Below are positions 7,895 to 16,985 of a stretch of 39,567 nt of DNA, piece by piece. The stretch is from contig QJVM01000116.1 in NCBI GenBank assembly GCA_003235715.1, positions 1 through 39,567 on the forward strand, given 5' to 3'. Made by a program: the position numbers and the translations under genes. This stretch comes from Nitrospirota bacterium. Lineage in GTDB: Bacteria; Nitrospirota; Thermodesulfovibrionia; SZUA-242. Position 1 is the stretch's first letter, and every line of letters starts with the position of its first letter. Below the pieces are notes generated by a model. It saw only the letters and a list, made by a program, of their open reading frames with translations, was not told where the DNA came from and did not search any database.

Positions 7895-9532
7895 TTGAAT
7901 ATTAACAACTATTTTAATTTCAAGAATAACACCTACAGCCCTATGAGCGGGCACCCCGTTCATACCCCCTGTCGCTGCACACGGATGTCGCAGGAGATAC
8001 CCGGAACCCAGCCGTTGCGCGGCGTCTTTTCCTTCAAGCCGTGTCCAAGCGTGACCGAAAGGGTAAGGGAACGGGTGGCGCGTCCGCCCGTTTTGCATAA
8101 ATACGAATCAGTGCAACGGACCGTACCCCTGCGGACGCCTTTCGGGACCAGACAACACGTGGATAGCGGTAAAGACAAATCCCCCAAGCCCGTCTTCAGA
8201 ATACGCACGCCAGGGCCCCGCGAGGCTTTCAGAAAGAACTCGGACGCACAGGGCATCGACGTGGTCACCCCCTCCGTGCTGGTTGTTGAAGACAGCCAGG
8301 TTTTTGGCGGATTGATTCAGAAAAGGATTCAAGCGGAACTCAAATTCGACGTTCACTGGGTCCGAACCTACAAGGAGACTCTGGACCTTCTGGAAACGCG
8401 GAAGCCCGATTACCTGCTCGCGTTGCTCGACCTGCACCTCCCGGATGCGCCAATGGGGGAAATCATCGATTTCGTGCTGGCCAAAGGCATTCCTTCGGTG
8501 GTGTTCACCGGCTCCTTCGGTGAAACCATGCGCGACACCATCTGGTCCTACAAGGTGGTGGACTACATACCCAAGGAAACCATCCACAATGTGGATTACA
8601 TCGTCTCCCTGGTCCGGCGTATTCACAGGAACCGTTACATTCATGTCCTCGTGGCTGATAACGCCCGGGAATCCCGGCGACATCTCGCCGACCTCCTGAA
8701 AGTACACCAGTACCTGGTTCATGAAGCCTCCAATGGAGAGGAAGCCCTCAGCCTGCTGAGCCTGTATCCGGATATCAAGCTGGTGATTACAGAGTACGAC
8801 ATGCCGCGGATGGACGGGTTCACCCTGACGTCTGAAATACGCGACCGGTACGCCAAAAGCGACCTTGCGATTATCGGCATGTCGACCCAGGGCAACAACA
8901 TTCTATCGGCGCGTTTTATAAAGAACGGGGCCAACGATTTCATCACCAAGCCCTTTGTCACGGAGGAGTTCTATTGCCGGATCACACAAAACATCGAGAT
9001 GGTGGAACATATGGCCGCGGTCCGGGAATCGTCGAACCGGGACTACCTCACGGGGCTTTACAATCGCCGTTATCTGTTCGAGTCCGGTCGAGCCCTTCAC
9101 GCCAGCGCCCTTCGAGGCCATATCCAGGTGACCGTGGGCATGATCGATATCGATCATTTCAAGACCATCAACGACACCTATGGCCATGACGCCGGGGACG
9201 CGATTTTGCGGGAAGTGGCCGCCATCCTCGAGTCCAGATTCCGCGAATCAGACCTCGTGGCAAGGGTTGGCGGTGAAGAATTCTGCGTGATCGCGGTCAA
9301 TATGGATCGGTCCCGCATACAGGAGATCTTCGAACATCTCAGGGAAACGGTCGCCCATACGCTCATCCGGGTCCGGGAACATACCATCCGGAACACGGTG
9401 AGTATCGGGGTCTGTACCACTCTGATGCGGACCCTTGACTCGATGATGAAACAAGCCGATGACATGCTCTACGAGGCCAAAGCCGCCGGCCGCAACACCG
9501 TCAGGGTCAGTACCGAAGAACACGAAGCCTGA
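7895..9532 (+). CDS. Response regulator with two receiver domains and a GGDEF diguanylate cyclase
   Basis: A PleD-like architecture predicted to make cyclic di-GMP when activated. Numbered from TTG 7895, residues 1 to about 120 are unconserved and basic. The first receiver (about 123-240) keeps the acidic pair (VVEDS), phosphoacceptor Asp179 in LLDLHLPDA, and the Thr and Lys switch residues. The second receiver (about 245-365) has Glu300 where Asp is expected (VITEYDMP), so it probably cannot be phosphorylated. The GGDEF domain (about 375-540) has an intact GGEEF (459-463) and an inhibitory RxxD site (450-453) five residues before it, so product inhibition is expected. The start is uncertain: ATGs at 7944 and 7986 and GTG 8261 are possible, none with a ribosome site. 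No kinase is adjacent. Confidence 0.88.
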   Translation: MNINNYFNFKNNTYSPMSGHPVHTPCRCTRMSQEIPGTQPLRGVFSFKPCPSVTERVRERVARPPVLHKYESVQRTVPLRTPFGTRQHVDSGKDKSPKPVFRIRTPGPREAFRKNSDAQGIDVVTPSVLVVEDSQVFGGLIQKRIQAELKFDVHWVRTYKETLDLLETRKPDYLLALLDLHLPDAPMGEIIDFVLAKGIPSVVFTGSFGETMRDTIWSYKVVDYIPKETIHNVDYIVSLVRRIHRNRYIHVLVADNARESRRHLADLLKVHQYLVHEASNGEEALSLLSLYPDIKLVITEYDMPRMDGFTLTSEIRDRYAKSDLAIIGMSTQGNNILSARFIKNGANDFITKPFVTEEFYCRITQNIEMVEHMAAVRESSNRDYLTGLYNRRYLFESGRALHASALRGHIQVTVGMIDIDHFKTINDTYGHDAGDAILREVAAILESRFRESDLVARVGGEEFCVIAVNMDRSRIQEIFEHLRETVAHTLIRVREHTIRNTVSIGVCTTLMRTLDSMMKQADDMLYEAKAAGRNTVRVSTEEHEA

Positions 9533-9547
9533 GTTTGTGCCGCGGAT

Positions 9548-9576
9548 TTGACCCTCCCTCAAGGCTGGGCTATTCT
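9548..9576 (+). promoter_or_regulatory. Promoter for the DUF362-polyferredoxin pair
   Basis: TTGACC (9548-9553), a 17-nt spacer and TATTCT (9571-9576), followed by a leader of about 50 nt that ends in an AGGGAGA ribosome site before ATG 9632. Confidence 0.5.
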
Positions 9577-9631
9577 GGCCTTGTGTCTTTTCGCGTTTTA
9601 CCCTTCTTTTCAACCGAACAGGGAGACCCTT

Positions 9632-10540
9632 ATGAAACGACGCGAGTTCCTGAAAAAGGCGGTCATCGCAGGCACCGCAATCTCCATACCCTCCGGACTG
9701 GATGAGCTCATAAGGTCGGCCTTTGCCGCGGAGGCGGCCGACCTCGCCGTTGTCACCGGGCCGTCGCCTGAAAAGATAACGCGGGCGGCCATCGACGCTC
9801 TTGGGGGCATGAGCCGTTTCGTCTCAAGGGGAGATATTGTGGTCGTGAAACCCAACATGGCCTGGGACCGGCCCCCCGAACTGGCGGCCAACTCCAACCC
9901 TGAGGTTGTGGCCACGGTAGTCCGGATGTGCCTTGAGGCAGGGGCCAGGAAGGTGACCGTCTTCGACCGACCGGTCAATGATGCCCGACGCTGTTACGTC
10001 CAGAGCGGGATTGCAGACGCGGTGCGTCCTCTCGGCGTAGACGTGCCGTACATGGACGAACGAAAGTTTCGGGACATGTCCATCAACGGAGAAGTCCTGA
10101 AATCCTGGCCTATCTACACAGAGGCGGTCGAGGCCGACAAGGTGATCAATGTCCCCATCGCCAAACACCACGGACTGGCGAAACTCACCATGTCCATGAA
10201 GAACTGGATGGGTGTGATGGGAGGGTCGCGAAACAAGATCCACCAGAAACTGGATGACAGCCTCTTGGACCTCGCGAGATTTATCGGGCCGGATCTTACG
10301 GTCCTGGATGCGGTCCGGATCCTTCTGGACAACGGACCCCAGGGGGGAGATATCGCGGACGTGAAAAAAACGGATACCGTGATTGCCGGCATGGATCAGG
10401 TAGCCATCGATGCTTATGGAGCCACGCTGTTCGGAATGTCCGGAAAAGACCTCGGGTATGTGAGAAAGGGACATGAATCCGGGTTCGGAAGCATGGATCT
10501 TTCCCGCATGGTCATCCGGAAGCTGACCCTTCTGTCGTGA
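9632..10540 (+). CDS. Tat-exported DUF362 protein
   Basis: A protein of 302 aa from ATG 9632, which follows AGGGAGA; codons upstream to 9548 cover the promoter and are not coding. The N-terminus MKRREFLKKAVIAG is a twin-arginine signal, implying export in a folded state, perhaps with a cofactor. The body matches DUF362: VVVKPNMAW, then the VINVPIAKHHGLAKLTMSMKN-like block, KNWMGVMGG, and a C-terminal VAIDAYG. Many DUF362 proteins carry a ferredoxin domain; this one has almost no Cys, and an eight-cluster polyferredoxin is encoded 43 bp downstream. The two probably work together in a periplasmic or membrane redox process, but the substrate is unknown. Confidence 0.85.
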   Translation: MKRREFLKKAVIAGTAISIPSGLDELIRSAFAAEAADLAVVTGPSPEKITRAAIDALGGMSRFVSRGDIVVVKPNMAWDRPPELAANSNPEVVATVVRMCLEAGARKVTVFDRPVNDARRCYVQSGIADAVRPLGVDVPYMDERKFRDMSINGEVLKSWPIYTEAVEADKVINVPIAKHHGLAKLTMSMKNWMGVMGGSRNKIHQKLDDSLLDLARFIGPDLTVLDAVRILLDNGPQGGDIADVKKTDTVIAGMDQVAIDAYGATLFGMSGKDLGYVRKGHESGFGSMDLSRMVIRKLTLLS

Positions 10541-10583
10541 ACCCCGGACGGCCAGACCCGCTCGCCGGGCCCGGATTCGGGTC

Positions 10584-12152
10584 ATGCGTTTCGAGATTCG
10601 AGGGGACAATGTGAGAACAGCCCGTATCCTGTCTCAAGCCGCGTTTCTTCTTCTTTTCAGCTTTCTCTTTCTTCAGACCGAGTCCACGGGCCAGGATGAG
10701 CTTGGCTACCCGGTGAAGGTCTTCCTTGATTTTGATCCACTGATCCTCCTCACCTCGCTCCTGGCCTCTCACAAACTCACAGCGGCCTTTCTCCTGTCGG
10801 GAGTGACCGTGCTTGTTACGGTTGTTCTGGGGCGGGTTTTCTGTGGCTGGGTCTGTCCGCTCGGAACCCTGAACAACATGATGGGCGTTCTCAGGAGGAG
10901 GAATTATCGGAGTCGCGGTCTTGCCTGGCGGAGGGCCAAGTACCTCCTGCTGATCTTTCTTGTTGGGGCCGCGCTGTTCTCGGTGCAGCTGGCTGGACTC
11001 GTGGATCCCCTTTCCTTCCTGATCCGCTCACTGTCTGTCGGAGTTTACCCGGCCCTGAACCATGCTCTTGTCTCCACGTTCAACGCAATATATGATGCGA
11101 ATCCGCCCGGCCTCGTACAGGTCTCCGAATGGATATACGCCCAGGTCAAGGACCCCCTCCTGGCTTTTCGTCAGCCTTACTATCGGCAGGGAATCGTCAT
11201 GACTTCCCTCTTCCTGCTCGTCCTCGGGCTGAACCTCGCGGAAAGGCGCTTCTGGTGCCGGAACCTCTGTCCCCTTGGAGCCCTGCTGGGGCTTCTGTCA
11301 CGCTACGCGTTGCTGAAGAGGTCGGTCAGCGAAGGTTGCACCGAATGCGGGAAATGCGCCACGGTCTGTCCCGGAGCCGCAGACCCGGATTCGCCTGAGA
11401 ACTGGGCCATCACCGAATGCTATAACTGCTGGAACTGTGACGACATCTGTCCTCAGAATGCGGTTCGCTTCGGATTTACCGGAAAGAAGTCGGGAACCGC
11501 TGTGGATCTCGGACGACGCCGCGTGTTGGCCGCCGGAGCAGCGGGTGCCATGACCGTGCCTGTTTTAAGGGCAGAGCCTGCGCTTGGTCATGAGAACAGA
11601 AACCCCATGCTGATCCGGCCGCCAGGCTCTCTGCCGGAAAGGGAGTTTCTCGAGAGATGCGTCCGGTGTGGAGAATGCATGAAGGTCTGCATTACCAACG
11701 GCATCCAGCCCACGCTTCTCGAAGCAGGTCTTGAAGGTTTATGGTCCCCCCTGCTCGTCCCGACCCTGGGCTATTGCGAGTACCGATGCACGCTTTGCGG
11801 ACAGGTGTGCCCGACAGGGGCCATCCGACGCCTGTCCGTGGAAGAGAAGGCAAAGACCCGGATCGGCACGGCCATGGTGGACCGGAACCGCTGCCTGCCG
11901 TGGGCGCATTCCCGTCCTTGTATCGTGTGCGAGGAAGTCTGCCCAACCCCCGAAAAGGCTATCTGGCTTGAAACGGTTGAAGTTGAAAATCAAAAAGGGG
12001 CAAGGGTTTCCGTCCAACGTCCTCGTGTAAACCTTGAGCTTTGTATCGGATGCGGGATCTGCGAGGCAAAGTGTCCGGTGGAGGACCGCCCGGCCATCTA
12101 CGTCACGAGCATAGGGGAATCCCGCCGCAAGGAAAACACACTTCTGTGGTGA
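10584..12152 (+). CDS. Membrane polyferredoxin, NapH-like and NapG-like fusion
   Basis: A protein of 522 aa with membrane helices in the first 240 residues and many cysteine motifs. The N-terminal half resembles NapH/YccM proteins, with two CxxxCP motifs at membrane edges (Cys87/91 and Cys225/229) and then ferredoxin clusters at 252-262 and 279-289. The C-terminal half resembles NapG/MauM, with four more Cys sets at 359-369, 398-409, 437-453 and 487-497. Between them GRRRVLAAGAAGAM (310-323) looks like a remnant Tat signal, as expected if separate NapH and NapG proteins were joined. It would carry electrons from the quinol pool to a periplasmic partner, plausibly the DUF362 protein upstream. 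It ends 4 bp before convergent trkH. Confidence 0.85.
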   Translation: MRFEIRGDNVRTARILSQAAFLLLFSFLFLQTESTGQDELGYPVKVFLDFDPLILLTSLLASHKLTAAFLLSGVTVLVTVVLGRVFCGWVCPLGTLNNMMGVLRRRNYRSRGLAWRRAKYLLLIFLVGAALFSVQLAGLVDPLSFLIRSLSVGVYPALNHALVSTFNAIYDANPPGLVQVSEWIYAQVKDPLLAFRQPYYRQGIVMTSLFLLVLGLNLAERRFWCRNLCPLGALLGLLSRYALLKRSVSEGCTECGKCATVCPGAADPDSPENWAITECYNCWNCDDICPQNAVRFGFTGKKSGTAVDLGRRRVLAAGAAGAMTVPVLRAEPALGHENRNPMLIRPPGSLPEREFLERCVRCGECMKVCITNGIQPTLLEAGLEGLWSPLLVPTLGYCEYRCTLCGQVCPTGAIRRLSVEEKAKTRIGTAMVDRNRCLPWAHSRPCIVCEEVCPTPEKAIWLETVEVENQKGARVSVQRPRVNLELCIGCGICEAKCPVEDRPAIYVTSIGESRRKENTLLW

Positions 12153-12156
12153 ATGG

Positions 12157-13605
12157 CTATTTCGTCCAGAACGCAGGGAAGAAGAGAATGAGAACCGTGT
12201 ACACCTCAAGCCTTCCCACCAGCATGCAGAAGGTGAGGATCCATTTCCCGAGGGCGGGAATGGTGGCATACGTCTCGGCCGGACCCGCATCCCCCAAGGC
12301 CGGTCCCACGTTGCACATGGCCGAGATCACCGTGGAAACGGAGGTGATGAGGTCGACCCCTGCGGCGGTCATCCCGAGGACGGCCACGAGGCAGACGAAG
12401 ATGAAGAGGAACGTGAACCCCCAGATTCCGGCTCGCACCTCCCGGGACACCGCCTTGCCATCGAGCTTCACCTCCACAACGGCGTGCGGATGCACGAGCT
12501 GGTAGATCTCCCGGTAGCACTTCTTGAGCATCACAAGAACACGGACCTGTTTGAGCCCGCCGCCGGTGGACCCGATCATGCCTCCGAAGAACATGAGCAT
12601 GACCAGGAATGCCTGGGCAAAAGGCCGCCACTTTTCCCAGTCAGCGGTACCATAGCCGGTGGTCGTCATGACGGACACGACCTGAAAGAAGGAATAGCGG
12701 AGGGATTCAAAGAAAGTGCTGTACAGGGGGTCCCTCAGGAAGAAGGCAATGAGGACGCTGGCCGCCAAAGTCACGACCAGGTAGAACTGAAACTCGCCCG
12801 ATGCAAAAACTTTTGAGAACTGACGTCGAAACGTATAGAAGTGCAGGGCAAAATTCAACCCGCCGAGAAACATGAACAGGGTCACCAGCACATCGATCGT
12901 TCCGCTCGAGAAGTGGGCAATGCTCGCGTTCTTCGTGGAGAAACCGCCCGTCGAAAGCGTGGTAAAGGCGTGGCAGAAGGCATCGTATACGCTCATGCCG
13001 GCGAGGTAGTAGGTCGTGGCCGCCGTTGCGGTCAGGGCGACATAAATGCCCCAGAGAGCCTTCGACGTGTCCAGGATTCGGGGCCGTAGACGGTCCACGG
13101 TAATCCCTGGAACCTCTGCCTTGAAAAGCTGCATGCCTCCCGATCCGAGCATCGGCAGGATCGCGAGAGAGAACACCACGATCCCCATACCTCCAATCCA
13201 CTGGGTCAGGCTTCTCCAGAGCAGGAGTCCCCGCGGCAGAACCTCGATATTGGAAAGAACCGTGGCCCCGGTGGTCGTAAACCCCGACATGGCCTCGAAG
13301 TAGGCGTCCGTAATCCCCGAAAAATGATCCGAAAAAACGTAGGGCAGGCACCCTAATAGGGCAATCCCGGCCCAACTCAGGGTGACCACGAGAAAGGCAT
13401 CCCTGTGACGGAACTCATTCCATTCCTGACGACGGGTTGCCAGAAGCATGCCTCCCCCGGTGACCGCGGAGATGCCGTACGATTTAACGAGCGGAATCAG
13501 GTCGGGCGTCCCGTCATACCATGCCAGCACCACGGGAGGGAGCATGAAGGCCGAGCCCAGCAGAAAGACAAAACCGACCAGATGGACGACAAGCTGTGGG
13601 TTCAC
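12157..13605 (-). CDS. trkH: TrkH potassium uptake channel subunit
   Basis: Inner-membrane K+ transporter of the SKT superfamily, 482 aa, typical length. It has four pore repeats whose selectivity filters can be seen: TTTGATV, STGGFST, TTTGYGT and CNVGPAL. Gly is present in each. The intramembrane gating loop region GGMIGSTGGGLKQVR follows the third repeat. It starts at GTG 13605, overlapping the trkA stop (GTGA), so it is the second gene of a coupled trkA-trkH unit. TrkH is usually gated by nucleotide binding to a TrkA ring. Confidence 0.95.
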   Translation of the reverse strand: MNPQLVVHLVGFVFLLGSAFMLPPVVLAWYDGTPDLIPLVKSYGISAVTGGGMLLATRRQEWNEFRHRDAFLVVTLSWAGIALLGCLPYVFSDHFSGITDAYFEAMSGFTTTGATVLSNIEVLPRGLLLWRSLTQWIGGMGIVVFSLAILPMLGSGGMQLFKAEVPGITVDRLRPRILDTSKALWGIYVALTATAATTYYLAGMSVYDAFCHAFTTLSTGGFSTKNASIAHFSSGTIDVLVTLFMFLGGLNFALHFYTFRRQFSKVFASGEFQFYLVVTLAASVLIAFFLRDPLYSTFFESLRYSFFQVVSVMTTTGYGTADWEKWRPFAQAFLVMLMFFGGMIGSTGGGLKQVRVLVMLKKCYREIYQLVHPHAVVEVKLDGKAVSREVRAGIWGFTFLFIFVCLVAVLGMTAAGVDLITSVSTVISAMCNVGPALGDAGPAETYATIPALGKWILTFCMLVGRLEVYTVLILFFPAFWTK

Positions 13606-14951
13606 GCAATAAGCTTCTCAATCGAGGGAATGGCAGAAGCCGTGGCAAAAAGGATGAGCCGGTCGCCGCTCTGTATCAGATCCTGCCCTGTGGGGGTGAT
13701 CACGGTTGAGGTTCCTCGAATAATGGACCCAATGACCGAGTTCTTTGGAATCCTGGCTTTCGCAAGGCTCTTGTTGCACAAGGCTGATTTGCTCCCGATG
13801 GCCGCCTCGATGATCTCCGCCTTGTTGTCCGCAATGGCGGTCAGCGACTGGATATCTCCCCGCCGAACGTAGCGGAGGATGGTGCTGGCCGTAACAAGCC
13901 TTGGACAGAGCACGGACTCGATCCCCAGGCTGCCCGCAAGGTCCACATAATCGGGTCGGTTCACCAGGGTAATCACCTTACGGGTTCCGAGCCTTCGGGC
14001 CAGAAGCGACGACATGATGTTCAACTCCTCGTTGTTGGACAGGGCGATAAAGGCATCCATGTCCGCCACATTCTCCTCGGAGAGAAGCCGCTGGTCGGAC
14101 CCATCCCCGTTCAGGACCACGGCACTGGCAAGCTGGTTATGCAGAAACTTGCAGCGTTCCTTCCCATGATCGATGATCTTTACCACAGACCCTGGAATCG
14201 CTTCCATCTTCTTGGCCACGGAAAACCCGATACGCCCCCCGCCGACAATCATGATCCGACGGGCCGGCCGGTACTCGGCCCCCAGCAGGGTGAGCGTCTC
14301 CGCGAGTTGCGTATTCGGAACCGGCACATAAACAATGTCGTTCTCACGAATAATGGTGTCGCCCGTGGGAATGGTGACATCGAGCCCGCGGTGAACCGCC
14401 CCGATAAGAAAAGGCTTGGACAGAGTCTTACGGATCTTCTTGAGGGACATGTCCTTGAGGGGGGAATCGGCAAAAACGCGGAAACCGATCACCTTGATCA
14501 ATCCCCCTTCGAAATCCTCCACCTCGGCCGCATAGGGAACCTGAACCAGTCGCATTACGGCCTCAGCCACCTCAAGTTCCGGGCTGATGGCCGGGTTGAT
14601 ATCCAGATTCTGGTTGCCGAGAATGACTTCGTTCTGCAGATACTCAAGGTTGCGGATACGGGCAATCTTACGGGGAATGCTGAACATGGCTTTGGCCACC
14701 ATGCAGGCAATCATGTTGGTTTCATCGCTGTTAGTGACCGCAATGAGAAGGTCAGCCTCCGCCGCCCCCGCCTCCCGGAGGACCTCGGGAGACCCGCCAC
14801 TGCCTTCAAGGACCGCCACGTCGAGGCTGTCCGTGATCCTTCGGAGCTGTTTGGGTTCCTGGTCGACGACGACCACATCCAGAGACTCGCCGGACAAAAA
14901 CTTGGCGATATGAAAACCCACTTCACCCGCGCCTACTATGATCACCCGCAT
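13602..14951 (-). CDS. trkA: TrkA, NAD-binding regulatory subunit of the K+ uptake system
   Basis: Cytosolic subunit that binds NAD(H) or ATP and gates TrkH. It is 449 aa with two RCK units in tandem. Each has a Rossmann loop: VGAGEVGFHIA at the N-terminus and VGGGRIGFSVAKKM near residue 230. Each is followed by a TrkA-C domain, the second containing VITPTGQDLIQSGDRLILFA. Start ATG 14951 fits the family (MRVIIVGAGEVG); an ATG three codons upstream lies in the promoter. There is no ribosome site and a TATAGT -10 box is 7 nt before the start, so the mRNA may be leaderless. The last four bases overlap trkH. Confidence 0.95.
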   Translation of the reverse strand: MRVIIVGAGEVGFHIAKFLSGESLDVVVVDQEPKQLRRITDSLDVAVLEGSGGSPEVLREAGAAEADLLIAVTNSDETNMIACMVAKAMFSIPRKIARIRNLEYLQNEVILGNQNLDINPAISPELEVAEAVMRLVQVPYAAEVEDFEGGLIKVIGFRVFADSPLKDMSLKKIRKTLSKPFLIGAVHRGLDVTIPTGDTIIRENDIVYVPVPNTQLAETLTLLGAEYRPARRIMIVGGGRIGFSVAKKMEAIPGSVVKIIDHGKERCKFLHNQLASAVVLNGDGSDQRLLSEENVADMDAFIALSNNEELNIMSSLLARRLGTRKVITLVNRPDYVDLAGSLGIESVLCPRLVTASTILRYVRRGDIQSLTAIADNKAEIIEAAIGSKSALCNKSLAKARIPKNSVIGSIIRGTSTVITPTGQDLIQSGDRLILFATASAIPSIEKLIA

Positions 14952-14964
14952 GGGCCACACTATA
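14952..14964 (-). promoter_or_regulatory. trkA -10 box, predicted leaderless
   Basis: On the minus strand TATAGT (14959-14964) lies 7 nt before ATG 14951. No convincing -35 was found at 16-18 nt, so this is weaker than the trmL and helicase cases. Confidence 0.4.
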
Positions 14965-15011
14965 GCACACTTGCTTTTGGGGAACTAAACGCAGCACCTA
15001 TCCGCGACTAT

Positions 15012-15040
15012 CTGAAAATTAAGCGTTTTTGGTGTAGAGT
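15012..15040 (+). promoter_or_regulatory. Promoter of the DEAD-box helicase gene, predicted leaderless
   Basis: CTGAAA (15012-15017), a 17-nt spacer and TAGAGT (15035-15040) are followed by 7 nt and the GTG start at 15048. No ribosome site fits in that space. Confidence 0.5.
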
Positions 15041-15047
15041 ATAGGCC

Positions 15048-16415
15048 GTGAAATTCACTGAACTCGACATCCCCGAACCTGTCCTCAAAGGCATCGCCGC
15101 TGCGGGCTTCACCCAGTGCACTCCGGTCCAGGAAGCCACGCTTCCCCGTTCTCTCAACGGTGAGGACATTGCGGCCCAGGCACAGACAGGCACGGGGAAG
15201 ACGGCCGCCTTTCTCATCACCCTCCTTTCCCGGATGATCCGCTATCCGCTCAACGGAACCGAGAAGCCCGGTGCAGCCAAGACGCCTCGTTCACCCCAGG
15301 CGCTCGTGATTGCGCCGACGCGGGAACTGGTGGTTCAAATTAAGGCTGAAGCAGAACTCCTCGGCCAATATACGGGGCTCGGGATTCAGGCCGTCTTCGG
15401 AGGAATCGACTACGAGAAACAGAGGCAGTTGCTCCGGCAGGGTCCGGATATCCTGGTGGGAACGCCCGGCCGGCTGATCGACTACCTGAAACAGAGGGTC
15501 TACAGTCTCAAAGCCACCCGATTTATTGTGATCGATGAGGCCGACCGCATGTTCGACATGGGCTTCATCAAGGACCTCCGGTATCTCCTGAGAAAACTTC
15601 CGCCTTTTGACCAGCGGCAGTCCATGCTCTTTTCGGCCACACTGTCACACCGGGTCATGGAGCTCTGTTACGAGCATATGAACCTGACGGACCGGGTTTC
15701 TCTCAGCCCGGAACGGGTCACGGTGGATGCGGTGGTCCAGGAGCTTTACCACGTCGGGAAGGTAGAAAAATTCGGTCTGTTGCTCGGCCTGGTCCAGCGG
15801 GAAAAGCCTGAACGCACCCTCATTTTTGTAAACACCAAGGTCACAGCCGCAAAGCTCGTGGCGCGTCTCGCCGCCAATGGATTTCCGGCATCGGATATCA
15901 CAGGCGACCGGCCCCAGAAAGTCCGGCTGAATATTCTCAGGCGATTCAAAGAGGGAACCATCCCTTTCCTGGTGGCGACGGACGTGGCCAGTCGGGGTCT
16001 GCATATAGATGGGGTAACGCATGTCATCAACTACGACCTGCCCCAGGATCCAGAAGATTACGTCCACCGTATCGGCCGGACCGCAAGGGCCGGAGCCACG
16101 GGTAAAGCCATCAGCCTGGCCTGCGAGGAGTATGTCTATTCTCTTGCAGACATCGAGGATTACATCCATCAGAAAATCCCGGTACAGCACGCCGACGAAG
16201 AACTTGTGGTCAAGAACTACAAGGCGGGTCAGGAACGCAAACGCCGGTCAGGTCCGGCTCAAAGGGCTGAAAAGAGGGGACGGCGCTCCGGCGCCGGTAA
16301 GAGTGGCGGCGGACAAGGCGTTCCACCCGACGGGGGAAAGAAGAAAGAACCATCACGGCGAGGCCGACCCCGAAGAAAGACCCCGGGGACGGGGGGGACC
16401 CAAACCTCACGTTGA
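15048..16415 (+). CDS. DEAD-box ATP-dependent RNA helicase, RhlB/RhlE type
   Basis: Cytosolic RNA helicase of 455 aa. The Q motif (FTQCTPVQ), motif I (AQTGTGKT), Ia (PTRELVVQ), II (DEAD followed by RMFDMGF), III (SAT), and V-VI (ATDVASRGLHID, HRIGRTARAG) are all present. CTPVQ and DEADRMFDMGF are closer to RhlB than to DeaD or SrmB. The last 70 residues are a Lys/Arg/Gly-rich disordered tail, typical of an RNA-binding extension. The start is GTG 15048, just after the promoter. Its 3' end overlaps the convergent universal stress gene by 9 bp. Likely roles are mRNA decay or ribosome assembly; which of these cannot be told from sequence. Confidence 0.93.
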   Translation: MKFTELDIPEPVLKGIAAAGFTQCTPVQEATLPRSLNGEDIAAQAQTGTGKTAAFLITLLSRMIRYPLNGTEKPGAAKTPRSPQALVIAPTRELVVQIKAEAELLGQYTGLGIQAVFGGIDYEKQRQLLRQGPDILVGTPGRLIDYLKQRVYSLKATRFIVIDEADRMFDMGFIKDLRYLLRKLPPFDQRQSMLFSATLSHRVMELCYEHMNLTDRVSLSPERVTVDAVVQELYHVGKVEKFGLLLGLVQREKPERTLIFVNTKVTAAKLVARLAANGFPASDITGDRPQKVRLNILRRFKEGTIPFLVATDVASRGLHIDGVTHVINYDLPQDPEDYVHRIGRTARAGATGKAISLACEEYVYSLADIEDYIHQKIPVQHADEELVVKNYKAGQERKRRSGPAQRAEKRGRRSGAGKSGGGQGVPPDGGKKKEPSRRGRPRRKTPGTGGTQTSR

Positions 16416-16868
16416 GGTATCGCGGTGGGAAGGGAGTCTCACCGTAAGAACCGGGCAGGTTGCGCTCCTCACGACCTTTTCGGCCGTACTCCCGAAGAGG
16501 ACCCGATTGAGCCCGGTTCGACCGTGCGTTCCTATAACGATAAGGTCGACTTTTTCATCCGTTGCCGCTTTCAGAATCTCCTGGTCCGCCATCCCTCTCA
16601 CCACCTTCGAGCGGACCTTCGAGGTTCCCTGGAAATTCGCCGTAATAAATCTCTCAAGCTGCTTCCGGGCCGAATCCTCCACCTCCGCAGAGAGATCCCG
16701 AAGGGGAATCTGGGGAGCATACCAGGAGGTGCCCTCGATCACATCAAAAAATACGTGGATGACAACCAGTTCAGCACTATACTGAGACGCCAGATCGGCT
16801 GCATAGCGGGCGGCCAGGTCGGACCCCGAAGAGAAGTCGGTAGGAAGCAGGATCGTTTCAATTTTCAT
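16407..16868 (-). CDS. Universal stress protein (UspA family)
   Basis: A single-domain Usp of 153 aa. It starts MKIETILLPTDFSSGS, the usual first strand and loop. The ATP-binding signature GTHGRTGLNRVLFGS fits the pattern G-x2-G-x9-G-S/T, so it is of the nucleotide-binding type. Start ATG 16868 follows a GGGGGG ribosome site; seven upstream codons in frame are not needed. It lies downstream of birA-coaX on the same strand with a 117-bp gap, so it probably has its own promoter. Its 3' end overlaps the helicase gene tail to tail. Role is presumably stress survival; the specific function is unknown. Confidence 0.92.
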   Translation of the reverse strand: MKIETILLPTDFSSGSDLAARYAADLASQYSAELVVIHVFFDVIEGTSWYAPQIPLRDLSAEVEDSARKQLERFITANFQGTSKVRSKVVRGMADQEILKAATDEKVDLIVIGTHGRTGLNRVLFGSTAEKVVRSATCPVLTVRLPSHRDTST

Positions 16869-16985
16869 CGAACCCCCCTTGTCAAACAAGGAATAAATGT
16901 GTCTCCCCCATGTTAGACCGATTTGTATCCCTATGCACCAGAATAATGCGTCCGAGGTGGGTCGTTCGCCGACAGGCGTCCCTCT

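Noticed and set aside
9560..9583. Hairpin CAAGGC/GCCTTG as terminator of the diguanylate cyclase gene
   Set aside because: It overlaps a better-supported promoter (9548-9576), has a 12-nt loop and no proper T-run.
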